Below are positions 20,954 through 32,369 of a stretch of DNA of 64,000 nucleotides, in pieces. A model generated the notes under the pieces. That model was not told the origin of the DNA. It was given only the letters and a program-made list of their open reading frames with translations, and did no database searches. Numbering within the stretch: the stretch's first letter is position 1; each line of letters begins with the position of its first letter. This DNA is from Imbroritus primus. Lineage in GTDB: Bacteria; Pseudomonadota; Gammaproteobacteria; Burkholderiales; Burkholderiaceae. The stretch is from contig AKCV02000015.1 in assembly GCA_000272025.2 (NCBI GenBank), positions 930,001-994,000 on the forward strand, in the 5' to 3' direction. A program made the translations under genes and the position numbers.

Positions 20954-21310
20954 ATGTCCAAGTCCATCACCCTGTATGGCATCCCGAACTGCGACACCGT
21001 CAAAAAAGCGCGCACCTGGCTCGATGAACAGCAGATCGGTTACGTCTTCCATGATTTCAAGAAACAGGGCGTCAGCGAAGACGACCTGCGCCGCTGGCTG
21101 AAGCATGTGCCGCTCGAGACCCTGCTGAACCGCAAGGGCACGACCTGGCGCAAACTGACCGACGCCGACAAGGCCCGGGCCGAACAGACCGATGGCGCCA
21201 TTGCGCTGATGCGCGAGAACACCTCCCTGATCAAGCGCCCGGTGTTCGAGCGCGGCAACACCGTGCATGCGGGGTTTTCCGCCGATACCTATGCCGCGCT
21301 GACGGCCTGA
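20954..21310 (+). CDS. yffB: ArsC/Spx-family protein YffB
   Basis: The 118-aa thioredoxin-fold protein begins MSKSITLYGIPNCDTVKKARTWLDE, with the ArsC-type cysteine in the PNCDTVKKAR motif, and later RKGTTWRK and LIKRPVFERG. AAGGAAT precedes the ATG. In Escherichia coli the related yffB also lies next to dapE, as here, which supports orthology. It is named after arsenate reductase by fold; true arsenate reduction is doubtful and a glutathione-dependent thiol activity is more likely. Confidence 0.88.
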   Translation: MSKSITLYGIPNCDTVKKARTWLDEQQIGYVFHDFKKQGVSEDDLRRWLKHVPLETLLNRKGTTWRKLTDADKARAEQTDGAIALMRENTSLIKRPVFERGNTVHAGFSADTYAALTA

Positions 21311-21330
21311 TGTACTCTTGATGACTTTAG

Positions 21331-23468
<2,138 letters not shown>

Positions 23469-23724
23469 AATAACGCGATGCGCCCGGATCGCCGTCGGTA
23501 TGGCCTGAGCCGGCACTGACCATGCCGTGGACGGCAGGCAAGCGGCGCCGGCTTCGCGCATTGCTACGCGGGCCTGGCGTTGCCTGGTCACTGCCTCGCC
23601 GACCGTACCAGCCGCATGTGCAAGCGCCTCTGCGACACACCGACGGCCACATTGATAACTGCTACACGACTCGCCCTGGCAAGCCAGCCTGCACCCCGTT
23701 CATCCTGATTTCGACTCTCACGCT

Positions 23725-25662
23725 GTGATCCGCATCGACAACCTCACCCTGCAACGCGGCACCAAGGTGCTGTTCGACCATGCCTCCGCCACGCTCAATC
23801 CAGGCGAACGCGTCGGGCTCGTCGGTGTCAATGGCAGCGGCAAGACTTCGCTGTTTGCCCTGCTGCTGGGTGAATTGAGCCCTGATGGCGGCGACATTGC
23901 CTTTCCGCCCACGTGGGAAACTGCGCACGTCGCGCAACACACGCCGGCCGTCGACCGCACAGCGCTCGACTACGTGCTCGATGGCGACCGCCGCCTGCGT
24001 GCCATTGAAGCGCGCATGGCTACCGCCAGCGCCGCCGGCGACGGCCATGCCGAAGCCGAGGCGCATGCCGCGTTTGCCGATGCCGATGGCTACACCGCAC
24101 CGGCCCGCGCCGAGACGCTGCTGCTTGGACTCGGCTTTACGGCCGCGCAGACTGGCGCACCGGTCAACAGCTTCTCGGGCGGTTGGCGCATGCGCCTGAA
24201 CCTGGCGCAGGCGCTGATGTGTCCGTCCGATCTGCTGCTGCTCGATGAACCAACCAACCATCTCGACCTCGACGCCATTGTCTGGCTTGAAGACTGGCTG
24301 GGGCGCTACCCCGGCACCCTGGGGATGATTTCGCACGACCGCGAGTTTCTCGATGCCACGTGCACGGTCACGCTACATATCGAACATCAGCAGATCAAAC
24401 GCTATGGTGGAAACTACACGTTCTTCGAGACGCAACGGCTGCTGCAGATGGAGCAGCAGCAGGCCGCGTTTACACGCCAGCAGAAGCAGATCGCACATCT
24501 CGAATCGTTCATCACGCGCTTCAAGGCCAAGGCCACCAAAGCCCGCCAGGCACAAAGCCGTGTCAAGGCACTGGAGAAGATGGAGCGGCTCGCGCCCGTG
24601 CATGCCGCCGCCGGCTTTTCCTTCGAGTTCCGCGAAGCGGATGCTGCGCCCAATCCCATGATGGTGCTGGACGGTGTGGCATGCGGTTATGCCACCGATG
24701 CCGGTCCGCTGCCGATCCTGCCACATGTAACCCTATCGCTACAGAACGGCCAGCGTATCGGCCTGCTCGGTGCCAATGGTCAGGGCAAGTCCACCTTCAT
24801 CAAGACCCTTGCCGGTACGCTCGCGCCGCTGGCAGGCACCGTGCGGCACGGCAAAGGCCTGCAGATCGGCTACTTCGCGCAGCACCAGCTCGAGACGCTG
24901 CGCGAGGACGACACGCCACTGCAGCATCTGGCCCGCCTCGCCCCGGATACACGCGAGCAGGAACTGCGCGACTTCCTCGGCAGCTTCAACTTTCGCGGGG
25001 ACATGGCCACCGCGCCGATCCGTCCATTCTCCGGCGGGGAGAAAGCACGCCTGGCGCTGGCGTTGATCGTCTGGCAAAAGCCTAACCTGCTGTTGCTCGA
25101 CGAACCGACCAACCACCTCGATCTCGACACGCGTGAAGCACTTACCATGGCGCTCGCGCAGTTCGATGGCACGCTGATGCTGGTCTCGCACGATCGCCAC
25201 TTGCTGCGTGCCACCACCGACCAGTTCCTGCTGGTGGGTGACGGCAAGCTGCAAGCGTTCGACGGCGACCTCGACGACTATCGCGACTACCTGCTGCAGC
25301 AAGCCGCGGCCAAGCGTGCGGCGCTCGCAGGGTTGCGCACCCCGGACAGCACAAGCCCTGCCACCGACGCCGGCCCGAGCCGCAAGGAAGCGCGCCGCGC
25401 CGAAGCCGAGGAGCGTCAGCGGCTTGCCCAGCTGCGCAAGCCGCTCGAAAAGGATCTGGCTACCGTCGAGAAGAATATGGCCGCGCTGCAAGCCGACAAG
25501 GCGGAAATCGATGCCTTCATGGCTGACGAAAGCAGCTACGCCGAGGCCAACAAAGCCCACCTGCTGGAGATGCTCAGGCGCCAGGCCGAGGTCACGGAAG
25601 CGCTGGATACGCTGGAAATGCGTTGGCTCGAGTTGCAGGAGCAACTGGAGCAGATCGGCTAG
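23725..25662 (+). CDS. ABC-F family ATPase, YheS/Uup-like
   Basis: The 645-aa soluble protein has two ABC cassettes and no membrane domain. Cassette 1 has GLVGVNGSGKTSLFA, NSFSGGWRMRLNLAQAL and LLLDEPTNHLDLDAI. Cassette 2 has GLLGANGQGKSTFIKT, PFSGGEKARLALALIVW and LLLDEPTNHLDLDTRE. A basic inter-cassette linker (residues about 240-300) and a charged coiled-coil tail (about 545-640) resemble YheS and Uup. Members act on ribosomes or DNA structures rather than transport. Start is GTG 23725 (VIRIDNLTLQRGTKVLFDHA). Confidence 0.92.
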   Translation: MIRIDNLTLQRGTKVLFDHASATLNPGERVGLVGVNGSGKTSLFALLLGELSPDGGDIAFPPTWETAHVAQHTPAVDRTALDYVLDGDRRLRAIEARMATASAAGDGHAEAEAHAAFADADGYTAPARAETLLLGLGFTAAQTGAPVNSFSGGWRMRLNLAQALMCPSDLLLLDEPTNHLDLDAIVWLEDWLGRYPGTLGMISHDREFLDATCTVTLHIEHQQIKRYGGNYTFFETQRLLQMEQQQAAFTRQQKQIAHLESFITRFKAKATKARQAQSRVKALEKMERLAPVHAAAGFSFEFREADAAPNPMMVLDGVACGYATDAGPLPILPHVTLSLQNGQRIGLLGANGQGKSTFIKTLAGTLAPLAGTVRHGKGLQIGYFAQHQLETLREDDTPLQHLARLAPDTREQELRDFLGSFNFRGDMATAPIRPFSGGEKARLALALIVWQKPNLLLLDEPTNHLDLDTREALTMALAQFDGTLMLVSHDRHLLRATTDQFLLVGDGKLQAFDGDLDDYRDYLLQQAAAKRAALAGLRTPDSTSPATDAGPSRKEARRAEAEERQRLAQLRKPLEKDLATVEKNMAALQADKAEIDAFMADESSYAEANKAHLLEMLRRQAEVTEALDTLEMRWLELQEQLEQIG

Positions 25663-25754
25663 GTTTTTCGGACCCGTGCAGGCGGGGTTGTTAATTAAGG
25701 AAAGATCACGCTCGGTTTGCAATTGCTTGCATGCTTCGGGGGCTGTGCCGCTTT

Positions 25755-25760
25755 TAGAAT
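25755..25760 (+). promoter_or_regulatory. Possible -10 box of the 816-aa gene
   Basis: TAGAAT lies 33 bases before the ATG at 25794. No good -35 box is found at 16-18 bases upstream, where the DNA instead contains small palindromes such as GCAATTGC and GCATGC. An activator-dependent promoter would fit this arrangement. Confidence 0.35.
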
Positions 25761-25793
25761 GCGCACACCTTTGGCCCTCTGGATCTCCATCGC

Positions 25794-28244
25794 ATGAAGC
25801 TAGACTCTAGCACCCCGACCCACCACGCGATCCGTCGCGCACCATCAACACAAGCGGCTGATAATTCGATTGCGGAAAACGCCGGACCACGGCTGCGTTC
25901 TACTACGTTCTGCGATGGTTCGAAACTCCCGGCAACCTACGTCGCAACCTTGAGGTTCCGCCCCCCCTTTGTTTCGGAGCCTACGGCACCACCCGATACG
26001 CAGGCAGTGGTGCCAACGGCACAGGTCCTTGTCGATCAAAACCTCTTCCAGGCCCTCCTGGGCAGCGTGTTCGACGACTTCCATGCGCAGCTTCCCCTGG
26101 GCATGGGCGACAAGCTCCACCATCCACGTGAGCTTCAGAACGCAATCCTGGCGTTTGCAGCGAATATTGACGAGTTGAGACCCGGAGAAACAGCACACCA
26201 GGCCGCCTTGTCGTTTCTGAAAAACATGCAGCGAAACTTCTTCCGCTCCCCGACGCTCCATCAACGCTTACGCGATCGTGCGATTCTAGGACTTTCGGCC
26301 ATCATCCCGCGCCTCAAGGAGCGGGAAAGCGATTCCGCCGAAGTGCAGTGCATCAAGGGTGCGCAAGCACTGCTACAAAGTATGGCGGATGGCATACCGG
26401 TCTCGATCAACGCCCAGTATCAATACGCCGCCGGGCTGCGGGCAATTGCCGAACGGAATATGGCATCAGCTGCAAGCTCGGTACTGAACCACGCTTCCGG
26501 CGTCATTCGCGGCCAGCCGACGCCTCAGCTCGCCCAGGAAGCGGCTGATACGCTCACTGAAATGGCAGCACATTTCAGGAGACATCAAGCTGACGGCCCA
26601 GACGTGAGCAATGCCAAGAATGCCCTGAAAGTCCTGGAGCGCCTCCGGGAAGGCGCAATACTGACGGCGAGCGAAATCCTGGTTCGACAGGACCAGATCA
26701 AGCATCTGCGTGAAGCGGCCACGTATGCCGACATGGCCCGTGATCTGAACGAAGTACTCTCCGTGCTGTCGGTTGACGCCCAGGTGCGTCAGCTTCAGGA
26801 CAAGCTTCTGGAACTGCAACAGTGCGAAGCCATTATTGCTATCCAGAACCTCTCTCTGGTCAACCGGCGTACCAACGTCCTGATACAACAGGATTGCGCC
26901 AGGACACTGCCATCGGCGCTGTCCATCCCCCAACTCAGGGATGACTATCGTCCTGTACAGCTGTTGCGGGAAGCATCCACATGGTTGGCCAATAGGCATC
27001 TTGCCAATCACGCACGCGAGATCAGTGGCGACTTTGCCCAGCTGCAGGAACACGCCAGGCAAAGCGTCCGCGATGGCAACCGCTTGGGGGACACCATGCT
27101 GATCGCTTCCGCTATTTCCAGTAGTGAGGAACTCCTGGCGCTCGCCAACCGTAGCCATCTGAGCACCAGTGGAAGCCGCGCAAGAACGCTCCATATCTGG
27201 TGCATGGTTGTACGCAATCCCAAGCTTCCGCTCCAGGAAAAGCTGGCTCTTACCCAGAAGCTGTACATCACACGGAAAATGCAAAAGCCCGAGCGACTGT
27301 TCGAGAAGATATCGAGTGGCAGCCTGACTTTGAATGATCTGGGAGTTGCCCTGGCAGCCGCGGTGCGTCTGCCCTTCGACACCGAACGATCCATGCTCAT
27401 CAGGAATGAAGCCCGCCAGGACTGGGAGAATCTTCTGCTGAGCCGATCGCTACCCGCATCCTTTGGCGATATCTTCATCCAGGCGGATCCGCTGGTCTCT
27501 GCAACGCGGGTAAACAGTGCAATGTCCGTGGCGTCCGATAGGACCGCGAGACAGGCGATGGAAGCGGCATTGGCTGCGAACATTCCACTACAGCCCCTCA
27601 CGCTGATGCAGAGCGCTGCCAAGACGAGGAAGCAGGAATGCATTGCCTTGCTGCTGCAAGAGCCGGCCTTCACAGACCTGCCCCAAAACGAGCGGGAGGC
27701 CTTGCTGGCAGATTGCTTGGACATGGCGATTTCCGACAGAAGAACCCGCCCAATCGACACCGCCAACCATGCCCACCTGTTGCCCGTGGTCCTGCAACTG
27801 GTCAATGCCGGAGCCCACGCCGGTTTTCGGGATGACAAAGGCCAAAGCCTCATCCATATCGCTGCGTCTTCAGTTTATCCCCGCGTCGATGAAACGACCG
27901 ATCATTCAGATGACATCGGCCGGCAACAAGCTCTGATCCGTGCTGTGGTCGCGCGCGGTGTCGACGTGAACAGCGCAGACCAGTCAGGCAAGACACCGCT
28001 GGCCTTGCGCGTGGCGCGCCTGGTGGAGGCGCAATCGCCAGCGCTCGCTGATCCTGTCTACAACACCCTCCGCGCATGTGGCGCTACGCTTGATGAAGGC
28101 ATTCGGCAGCTGGAAATCGTGATGGAAACGTTGTCGCAGAATCAGGTCGCCCCCTCGGAGGTTGCCGAGAGCCATCATCTGCTGATGCAGGCACTGATCC
28201 AGCTGCAGGAAACGGAGCGCACCTCCGTCGTCCCGCATATCTGA
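25794..28244 (+). CDS. Large ankyrin-like protein A, possible secreted effector
   Basis: The 816-aa protein has no signal peptide or membrane helix. The first 45 residues are Ser/Thr/Pro/His-rich and look disordered (MKLDSSTPTHHAIRRAPSTQ). Residues 46-131 share motifs with the 713-aa protein at 29281: P-x-x-Y-x-A-T-L at 46-53, then a 49-residue ungapped block (83-131) containing GMG. A long helical middle follows. Ankyrin-like repeats lie at about 660-770, with QLVNAGAHAGFRDDKGQSL and VVARGVDVNSADQSGKTPL. The two genes are therefore paralogs. No catalytic signature was recognised. GC is visibly lower than in the ABC-F gene before it. Host-targeted effector or polymorphic intracellular scaffold are both possible; neither is proven. 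Confidence 0.8.
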   Translation: MKLDSSTPTHHAIRRAPSTQAADNSIAENAGPRLRSTTFCDGSKLPATYVATLRFRPPFVSEPTAPPDTQAVVPTAQVLVDQNLFQALLGSVFDDFHAQLPLGMGDKLHHPRELQNAILAFAANIDELRPGETAHQAALSFLKNMQRNFFRSPTLHQRLRDRAILGLSAIIPRLKERESDSAEVQCIKGAQALLQSMADGIPVSINAQYQYAAGLRAIAERNMASAASSVLNHASGVIRGQPTPQLAQEAADTLTEMAAHFRRHQADGPDVSNAKNALKVLERLREGAILTASEILVRQDQIKHLREAATYADMARDLNEVLSVLSVDAQVRQLQDKLLELQQCEAIIAIQNLSLVNRRTNVLIQQDCARTLPSALSIPQLRDDYRPVQLLREASTWLANRHLANHAREISGDFAQLQEHARQSVRDGNRLGDTMLIASAISSSEELLALANRSHLSTSGSRARTLHIWCMVVRNPKLPLQEKLALTQKLYITRKMQKPERLFEKISSGSLTLNDLGVALAAAVRLPFDTERSMLIRNEARQDWENLLLSRSLPASFGDIFIQADPLVSATRVNSAMSVASDRTARQAMEAALAANIPLQPLTLMQSAAKTRKQECIALLLQEPAFTDLPQNEREALLADCLDMAISDRRTRPIDTANHAHLLPVVLQLVNAGAHAGFRDDKGQSLIHIAASSVYPRVDETTDHSDDIGRQQALIRAVVARGVDVNSADQSGKTPLALRVARLVEAQSPALADPVYNTLRACGATLDEGIRQLEIVMETLSQNQVAPSEVAESHHLLMQALIQLQETERTSVVPHI

Positions 28245-28272
28245 TCAAAGCGCGTCATTCGGGGTCGATGGA

Positions 28273-28767
28273 TCAACGCCGCTCACGCCGCACCATCGCC
28301 CCGATCAGCAGCAGGGTCAGGACAATCAGCCAGATCAGCGACCATACCGGAATGGAGATACCAAAGATCGGCGGCAGCGGCAGGCTGCACAGGCCACTGG
28401 AACGGAATACCTCTGGCAGCACCCGCGCGCTGGGCAACGCGTTGATCCAGTTCTGCATCGGGTCGATGCCGCACGATTCCGTGGGATGCAACAGCGTCCA
28501 CACGTGATAACCCGCCACCGCAATGCCGCCGATGCCCGACAGCATCGCCAGTCCGTGCCAGAGGCCGCGCGTGGCGCGGCCCAGCGAGGCCAGCAAGGCG
28601 AACAGGCCGATGCCGAGGAAGGCGTAGCGCTGCAGGATACACAGCGGACATGGCTTGAGCATTTCCACATGCTGCAGATACAGCGCGTAGCCCAGCAGGC
28701 CGAAGCTGGCGATGGCAATCAGCAGGAAGAACGGGCGTGAAGGCATGGAGGTTGGTTGCACGGTCAT
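28273..28767 (-). CDS. dsbB: Disulfide bond formation protein DsbB
   Basis: The 164-aa inner-membrane protein has four predicted helices and reoxidises periplasmic DsbA using quinones. The first redox pair is in LKPCPLCILQRYAF (CxxC); the second pair is the two cysteines in ESCGIDPMQNW and SSGLCSLPLPPIFG. I chose ATG 28767 (MTVQPTSMPSRPFFLLIAIA); an upstream ATG at 28797 would add ten residues. It lies opposite to and between the two ankyrin-like genes, an unusual setting. Confidence 0.94.
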   Translation of the reverse strand: MTVQPTSMPSRPFFLLIAIASFGLLGYALYLQHVEMLKPCPLCILQRYAFLGIGLFALLASLGRATRGLWHGLAMLSGIGGIAVAGYHVWTLLHPTESCGIDPMQNWINALPSARVLPEVFRSSGLCSLPLPPIFGISIPVWSLIWLIVLTLLLIGAMVRRERR

Positions 28768-29280
28768 GGAAAGCGGCAGGATAAGGTCTGGGAGCACATA
28801 TTACCGCATCGTCCGCCCGCCCTGAGCCGTCACGCGTTTTCCGCCAGTTCACCGTACTGCGCCGCGTGCCAGCGGCGGCTTGAGGGCGAGCCAAGCCATC
28901 CCCGCATTGTTCCGCTGCTGGCGGCACCATGCTGCTGCCTCCGCGAGATATGGCAGCAGCCTCGAGCGCGATAGCCCCTTCATACTGCTCTCATCCTCCG
29001 CAGGAATACTGCTGGCGATCAGTGCCAGCACGACTTCCACATGCGCAGCATGGCCGGACGCATGCCATGCAGACTGGTCCGGCCTATCTTACTTTGAATA
29101 ATCGGCGCCAACCTCCAGCAGCATGACGGCGAAAGCAGCGCCTCCATGCAGTCATGCCTGCTTTACGGTTCCGGATTATTTGTAAATGATTTCAAAACAT
29201 CCGAGGCTTCACGGTTATTTACATGCCGATGGTGGTGCACGCCGATACCATGCCGTCATTGACCACTGACGGCCCTCGAT
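28768..29280. other. Gene-free interval upstream of dsbB and of ankyrin-like protein B
   Basis: This 513-base stretch has no gene I can support. Short frames of 60-75 codons exist on both strands but have no ribosome site, conserved motif or codon character. The last 130 bases turn AT-rich, with TTATTTGTAAATGATTTC and GGTTATTTACATG, and probably hold the promoter of protein B. It should also hold the dsbB promoter on the minus strand. Confidence 0.55.
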
Positions 29281-31422
29281 ATGTTCATGCTCAATACCCT
29301 GCGCAACTTGCGCGCATCCACGCCAACCGATGTGAACGGCGCCTCTCCCGATCCCATATCGCAAAGTGAGGACCCGGGTGCCGAACGGTATGAGGCACGC
29401 TACCGTGACATGAAGATACTGGCGAAAAATGCCGGAATGCCCTCGGCGTATCTTGCGACGCTTCCGCACCGTAGCCGCGAAGGGGTGACCTTCTGCAGCC
29501 AGGGGAACGAATCGGCCAACATGCTCAGTAACGTCGCAGTCCGACAGGCGCCATTCGTCAACCGCGACCTGATGGCGAATTTGCTGAAGCAGTTGAGCGC
29601 CAGTCTTGGCCAGGAGCAGCCGTCCGGCATGGGCACTGAGTTGAACGAAGCCCAAGCCTTGCGCAAGGCCGTTAAAGCCTATCGCCACAACCTTGCGAGA
29701 ATTGCGCCAGGCGCTCCAGAAATTCTCGAAACCTTCTACGACCTCGAACACTTTCACAAAGTGAACGATCAGCACGCTGTCCGGCAACTCACACGCGCAC
29801 TTGCAGCACTGCAGCATCGCGAAGCGTTGGAGGCAGTCAAGTCGTTCTTTCTTCTCACGCGCGGGACTCACGCAGCACTGGTCGCGAATCCGCATGTGCT
29901 GGGAGCGCTCCCACAGACACTCTTGCCGGCGGCTGCAAACAGCCGGGACTACATTACACTGACAGCCAATTGGTTAAAAAACAAGCAATTGATCCCGATT
30001 GCTCGCATCCATAGCCGGAAATTTGAAGACATCCACCGCGCCAGAACCGGCTTCGGCGCCGCTGGCACGCCCAGTTTCAGCCAGCCCCATGCCCGCGAGA
30101 ATCGCACCTATTACCAGCTCACACCCAGCGCGCTGGCGCTCACCCTTGCCAGGACCGATAACGACAATCTGGTCTTGTTCGGCAAGCTCGCCGAATACAT
30201 GCCTGTGCAATTTGAACACTGGCTGGAGATCGCCAAAAGGCGTGATCTTCCATGGGCTACCAAGATAACGGTCACCGCCGATTTCTACACATGCGGCCTG
30301 CTCCCGGATATCCAGACGCTGCTGGCTTACATGAATACCGGCAAAGCATGGCGCCCCGTGAAGAATGGCCCGGAGTATGCCGTACAGTATGCAGACGTAT
30401 ATCTTGTCCTGCGGGCGCTGTGCGAGCTCCCGCCATCAATCGCTCCGCAAGTTGCACAACGCCGCGACGCTGACTTCGCAGCATGGCATGAAGCGCTCTG
30501 GCAGCTGTCTCAATCGGCCGATGCGGACGCCCGCGAGAATTTCGATCATCACCGGCTGCATACCAGCGAAGCGGCAGGCCTGGGGATGCCCGCCGCCGCA
30601 GGGGCTGCCGGCCTGGACCGTTACCCTGCCGGATCACCTCAGCGTATCGCATTCATGCTGCGTTACTGTTCCGATAGGCAAGCACTGGGTGAATTGCAGG
30701 CCATGAGTGCCACCAGGGATCTGAGCAACCTGCTGGTCGATGTCGCCCGCGCCCGCAAGCCAGAATGCTTGGCGTTTCTTCTCGGGCGCGATCGCCATAC
30801 AGCCACCGGCTTGACTCAAGCCTTGCACGCCATGCTGGAAGATAGCTTGCACGCCGACTGGGTGCGTCCGCGGGGCAAGCTGGATCCGACGCGGCTTGTC
30901 ATGCTGCAAATGGCGAAGCAACTCGTCGAGCACGGCGCCAATCTTGGGGGATACGACGAAGGTCAACCCTCCGTATTGCATGAAGTCGTGACGCTGTCCT
31001 TGCACGATGGGGAGCCACAGGCAGTCCGGAAGCAGCAGTGCGCGCTCATCGAAATCATGCTCCAACGGGGCGCCGGCATCAATAGTCGCGACGCACTGGG
31101 ACGTACACCGTTTGCAGCACGGATTCTCCAGATCAAAGGAGCGTGGAAATCCGACCGCATCGCGCGGCTGCTGCGCCAGAAGGGCGGGCACATCGATGCG
31201 CCGGGCCTGCTGAAGCGCCTGAGGCGATGTGCGCGGACTTCGCTGGAAGAAGTCATGCCGGTGGCGGGCAAAATCGGCGCCTTGTCCATCTTGCTCAAGG
31301 ACAGCAAACTGAATGCGGATGCCCTCGCCATTCTGAAGAAATCGCCACTGACGGACCATTGGTCCGCAGAAACGATCCTGAGCCTCGGCTATGAACTGAT
31401 CAACACCAAAGATCGAACATGA
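29281..31422 (+). CDS. Large ankyrin-like protein B, paralog of protein A
   Basis: The 713-aa protein has no signal peptide or membrane helix. It shares with the 816-aa protein the motif PSAYLATL (54-61) and a 49-residue ungapped block (96-144) with GMG; 14 of 49 positions are identical by eye. It also shares a C-terminal stretch: LLVDVARARKPECLAFLLG (484-502), QLVEHGANLGGYDEGQPSV (547 on) and LIEIMLQRGAGINSRDALGRTP (589-610), the last two being ankyrin-like. The middle is divergent and helical. ATG 29281 is followed by a second ATG at 29287 that may be the true start. No ribosome site is convincing for either. Function is unknown; effector-like is an inference. Confidence 0.8.
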   Translation: MFMLNTLRNLRASTPTDVNGASPDPISQSEDPGAERYEARYRDMKILAKNAGMPSAYLATLPHRSREGVTFCSQGNESANMLSNVAVRQAPFVNRDLMANLLKQLSASLGQEQPSGMGTELNEAQALRKAVKAYRHNLARIAPGAPEILETFYDLEHFHKVNDQHAVRQLTRALAALQHREALEAVKSFFLLTRGTHAALVANPHVLGALPQTLLPAAANSRDYITLTANWLKNKQLIPIARIHSRKFEDIHRARTGFGAAGTPSFSQPHARENRTYYQLTPSALALTLARTDNDNLVLFGKLAEYMPVQFEHWLEIAKRRDLPWATKITVTADFYTCGLLPDIQTLLAYMNTGKAWRPVKNGPEYAVQYADVYLVLRALCELPPSIAPQVAQRRDADFAAWHEALWQLSQSADADARENFDHHRLHTSEAAGLGMPAAAGAAGLDRYPAGSPQRIAFMLRYCSDRQALGELQAMSATRDLSNLLVDVARARKPECLAFLLGRDRHTATGLTQALHAMLEDSLHADWVRPRGKLDPTRLVMLQMAKQLVEHGANLGGYDEGQPSVLHEVVTLSLHDGEPQAVRKQQCALIEIMLQRGAGINSRDALGRTPFAARILQIKGAWKSDRIARLLRQKGGHIDAPGLLKRLRRCARTSLEEVMPVAGKIGALSILLKDSKLNADALAILKKSPLTDHWSAETILSLGYELINTKDRT

Positions 31423-31459
31423 TTGCAGCCAAAGGACTGATCGTCGTGTAGCCGGCGAG

Positions 31460-32242
31460 TCAGACCTGGTCGCCCTCCTCCAGCCGGTAGTGATAGTTGC
31501 GCGTATCGATGCGGCTGTGGCGCACCTCCACTGGCTTGTCGCCAAAGGTGTAGGCCACACGGCGGACTTCCAGCACCGGCGCGCCGAGTTCGATACCAAA
31601 GTGCTCGGCGGCAAAGGCATCGGCACCGGCCGAAGCAAGCCGCTCGGAGGAGCGTGTGATGGTGATGCCGAAATGCCGCTGGTAGACAGCGTAGAGAGTG
31701 CTGCCTTGCTGCAGCTGGGCCTTGGTCAGGCCCGGGAACATTTCCACCGGCACCACCATCTCGGACACGATCACTGGCGTGCCGTCGACTTTCAGCATGT
31801 TGGAGATGCGATAGACCCCAGCCTTCTGTCGCGACCGGGGCAGCGCGAGGATTTCGGCCGTCTGCTCGTCGGCAGTCGATTTGCTGAATGACAGCAGCGT
31901 GCTGACCGGCAGGATGCGCGTGCCGTCGTTGCGCACGACGTGGAAGAACCGGAAGAGATTCTGCTGGTCGCCATGGATGGCAACGAAGGTGCCCTTGCCT
32001 TGCCGACGCACGAGCACGCCTGCCGCGGCCAGCTCGGACACGGCTGCGCGGATCGTCGAGATGCCCACGTCGTAGCGCTCCGCCAGCCGGCTTTCGCTCG
32101 GCAGGATGTCGCCGGGGCGCCATTCACCGGTGCGCAGCGCCTCGATGATCTGGTCCTTGACGTGCTTGTACAGCGGCGTGTCCGCAGGCGCCGGGCCGTG
32201 GTTGAAGCGTCGGGAAACTGTCGTGGCAGGTTTGCTTTCCAT
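31460..32242 (-). CDS. GntR/HutC-family transcriptional regulator
   Basis: The 260-aa regulator has an N-terminal winged helix (LYKHVKDQIIEALRTGEWRP, then LPSESRLAERYDVGISTIRAAVSEL and GVLVRRQGKGTFVA, residues about 25-95) and a C-terminal UTRA ligand domain (ending FGDKPVEVRHSRIDTRNYHY). It is divergent from the oxygenase operon with 159 bases between starts. An 18-bp palindrome at the expected operon start point is the likely operator. It is presumably a repressor released by the pathway substrate or an intermediate; this is inference from layout and family. Confidence 0.92.
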   Translation of the reverse strand: MESKPATTVSRRFNHGPAPADTPLYKHVKDQIIEALRTGEWRPGDILPSESRLAERYDVGISTIRAAVSELAAAGVLVRRQGKGTFVAIHGDQQNLFRFFHVVRNDGTRILPVSTLLSFSKSTADEQTAEILALPRSRQKAGVYRISNMLKVDGTPVIVSEMVVPVEMFPGLTKAQLQQGSTLYAVYQRHFGITITRSSERLASAGADAFAAEHFGIELGAPVLEVRRVAYTFGDKPVEVRHSRIDTRNYHYRLEEGDQV

Positions 32243-32340
32243 GCGGCGATTGTAGCACCAGCCCCCTTCCTTTCCGCCATCCAGGCAACGGTTTCACCAG
32301 CCCAGGCAACCTTTGTGGCGCGCCGCAGCATCAATATTCA

Positions 32341-32368
32341 TTGACAAACATCTTTCGCCTCATACAAT
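32341..32368 (+). promoter_or_regulatory. Sigma-70 promoter of the oxygenase operon
   Basis: A perfect -35 box TTGACA (32341-32346) is followed after 16 bases by TACAAT (32363-32368), a 5/6 match to the -10 consensus. The expected start point is near 32375, inside the palindrome that follows. Confidence 0.8.
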
Positions 32369-32369
32369 T

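Noticed and set aside
25660-25793. hrpII box upstream of ankyrin-like protein A
   Set aside because: Pairs of TTCG-like sites exist but the spacings (14-15 or 20 bases, or a mismatched second half) do not fit TTCG-N16-TTCG.
28849-29101. Small overlapping frames upstream of protein B as remnant genes
   Set aside because: 63 and 73 codons on opposite strands, no ribosome site and no likeness to either ankyrin protein or any family I know.
29161-29280. hrpII box upstream of ankyrin-like protein B
   Set aside because: Only degenerate halves (TTCC, TTTC, TTCA) at spacings of 13-18 bases; no proper pair.
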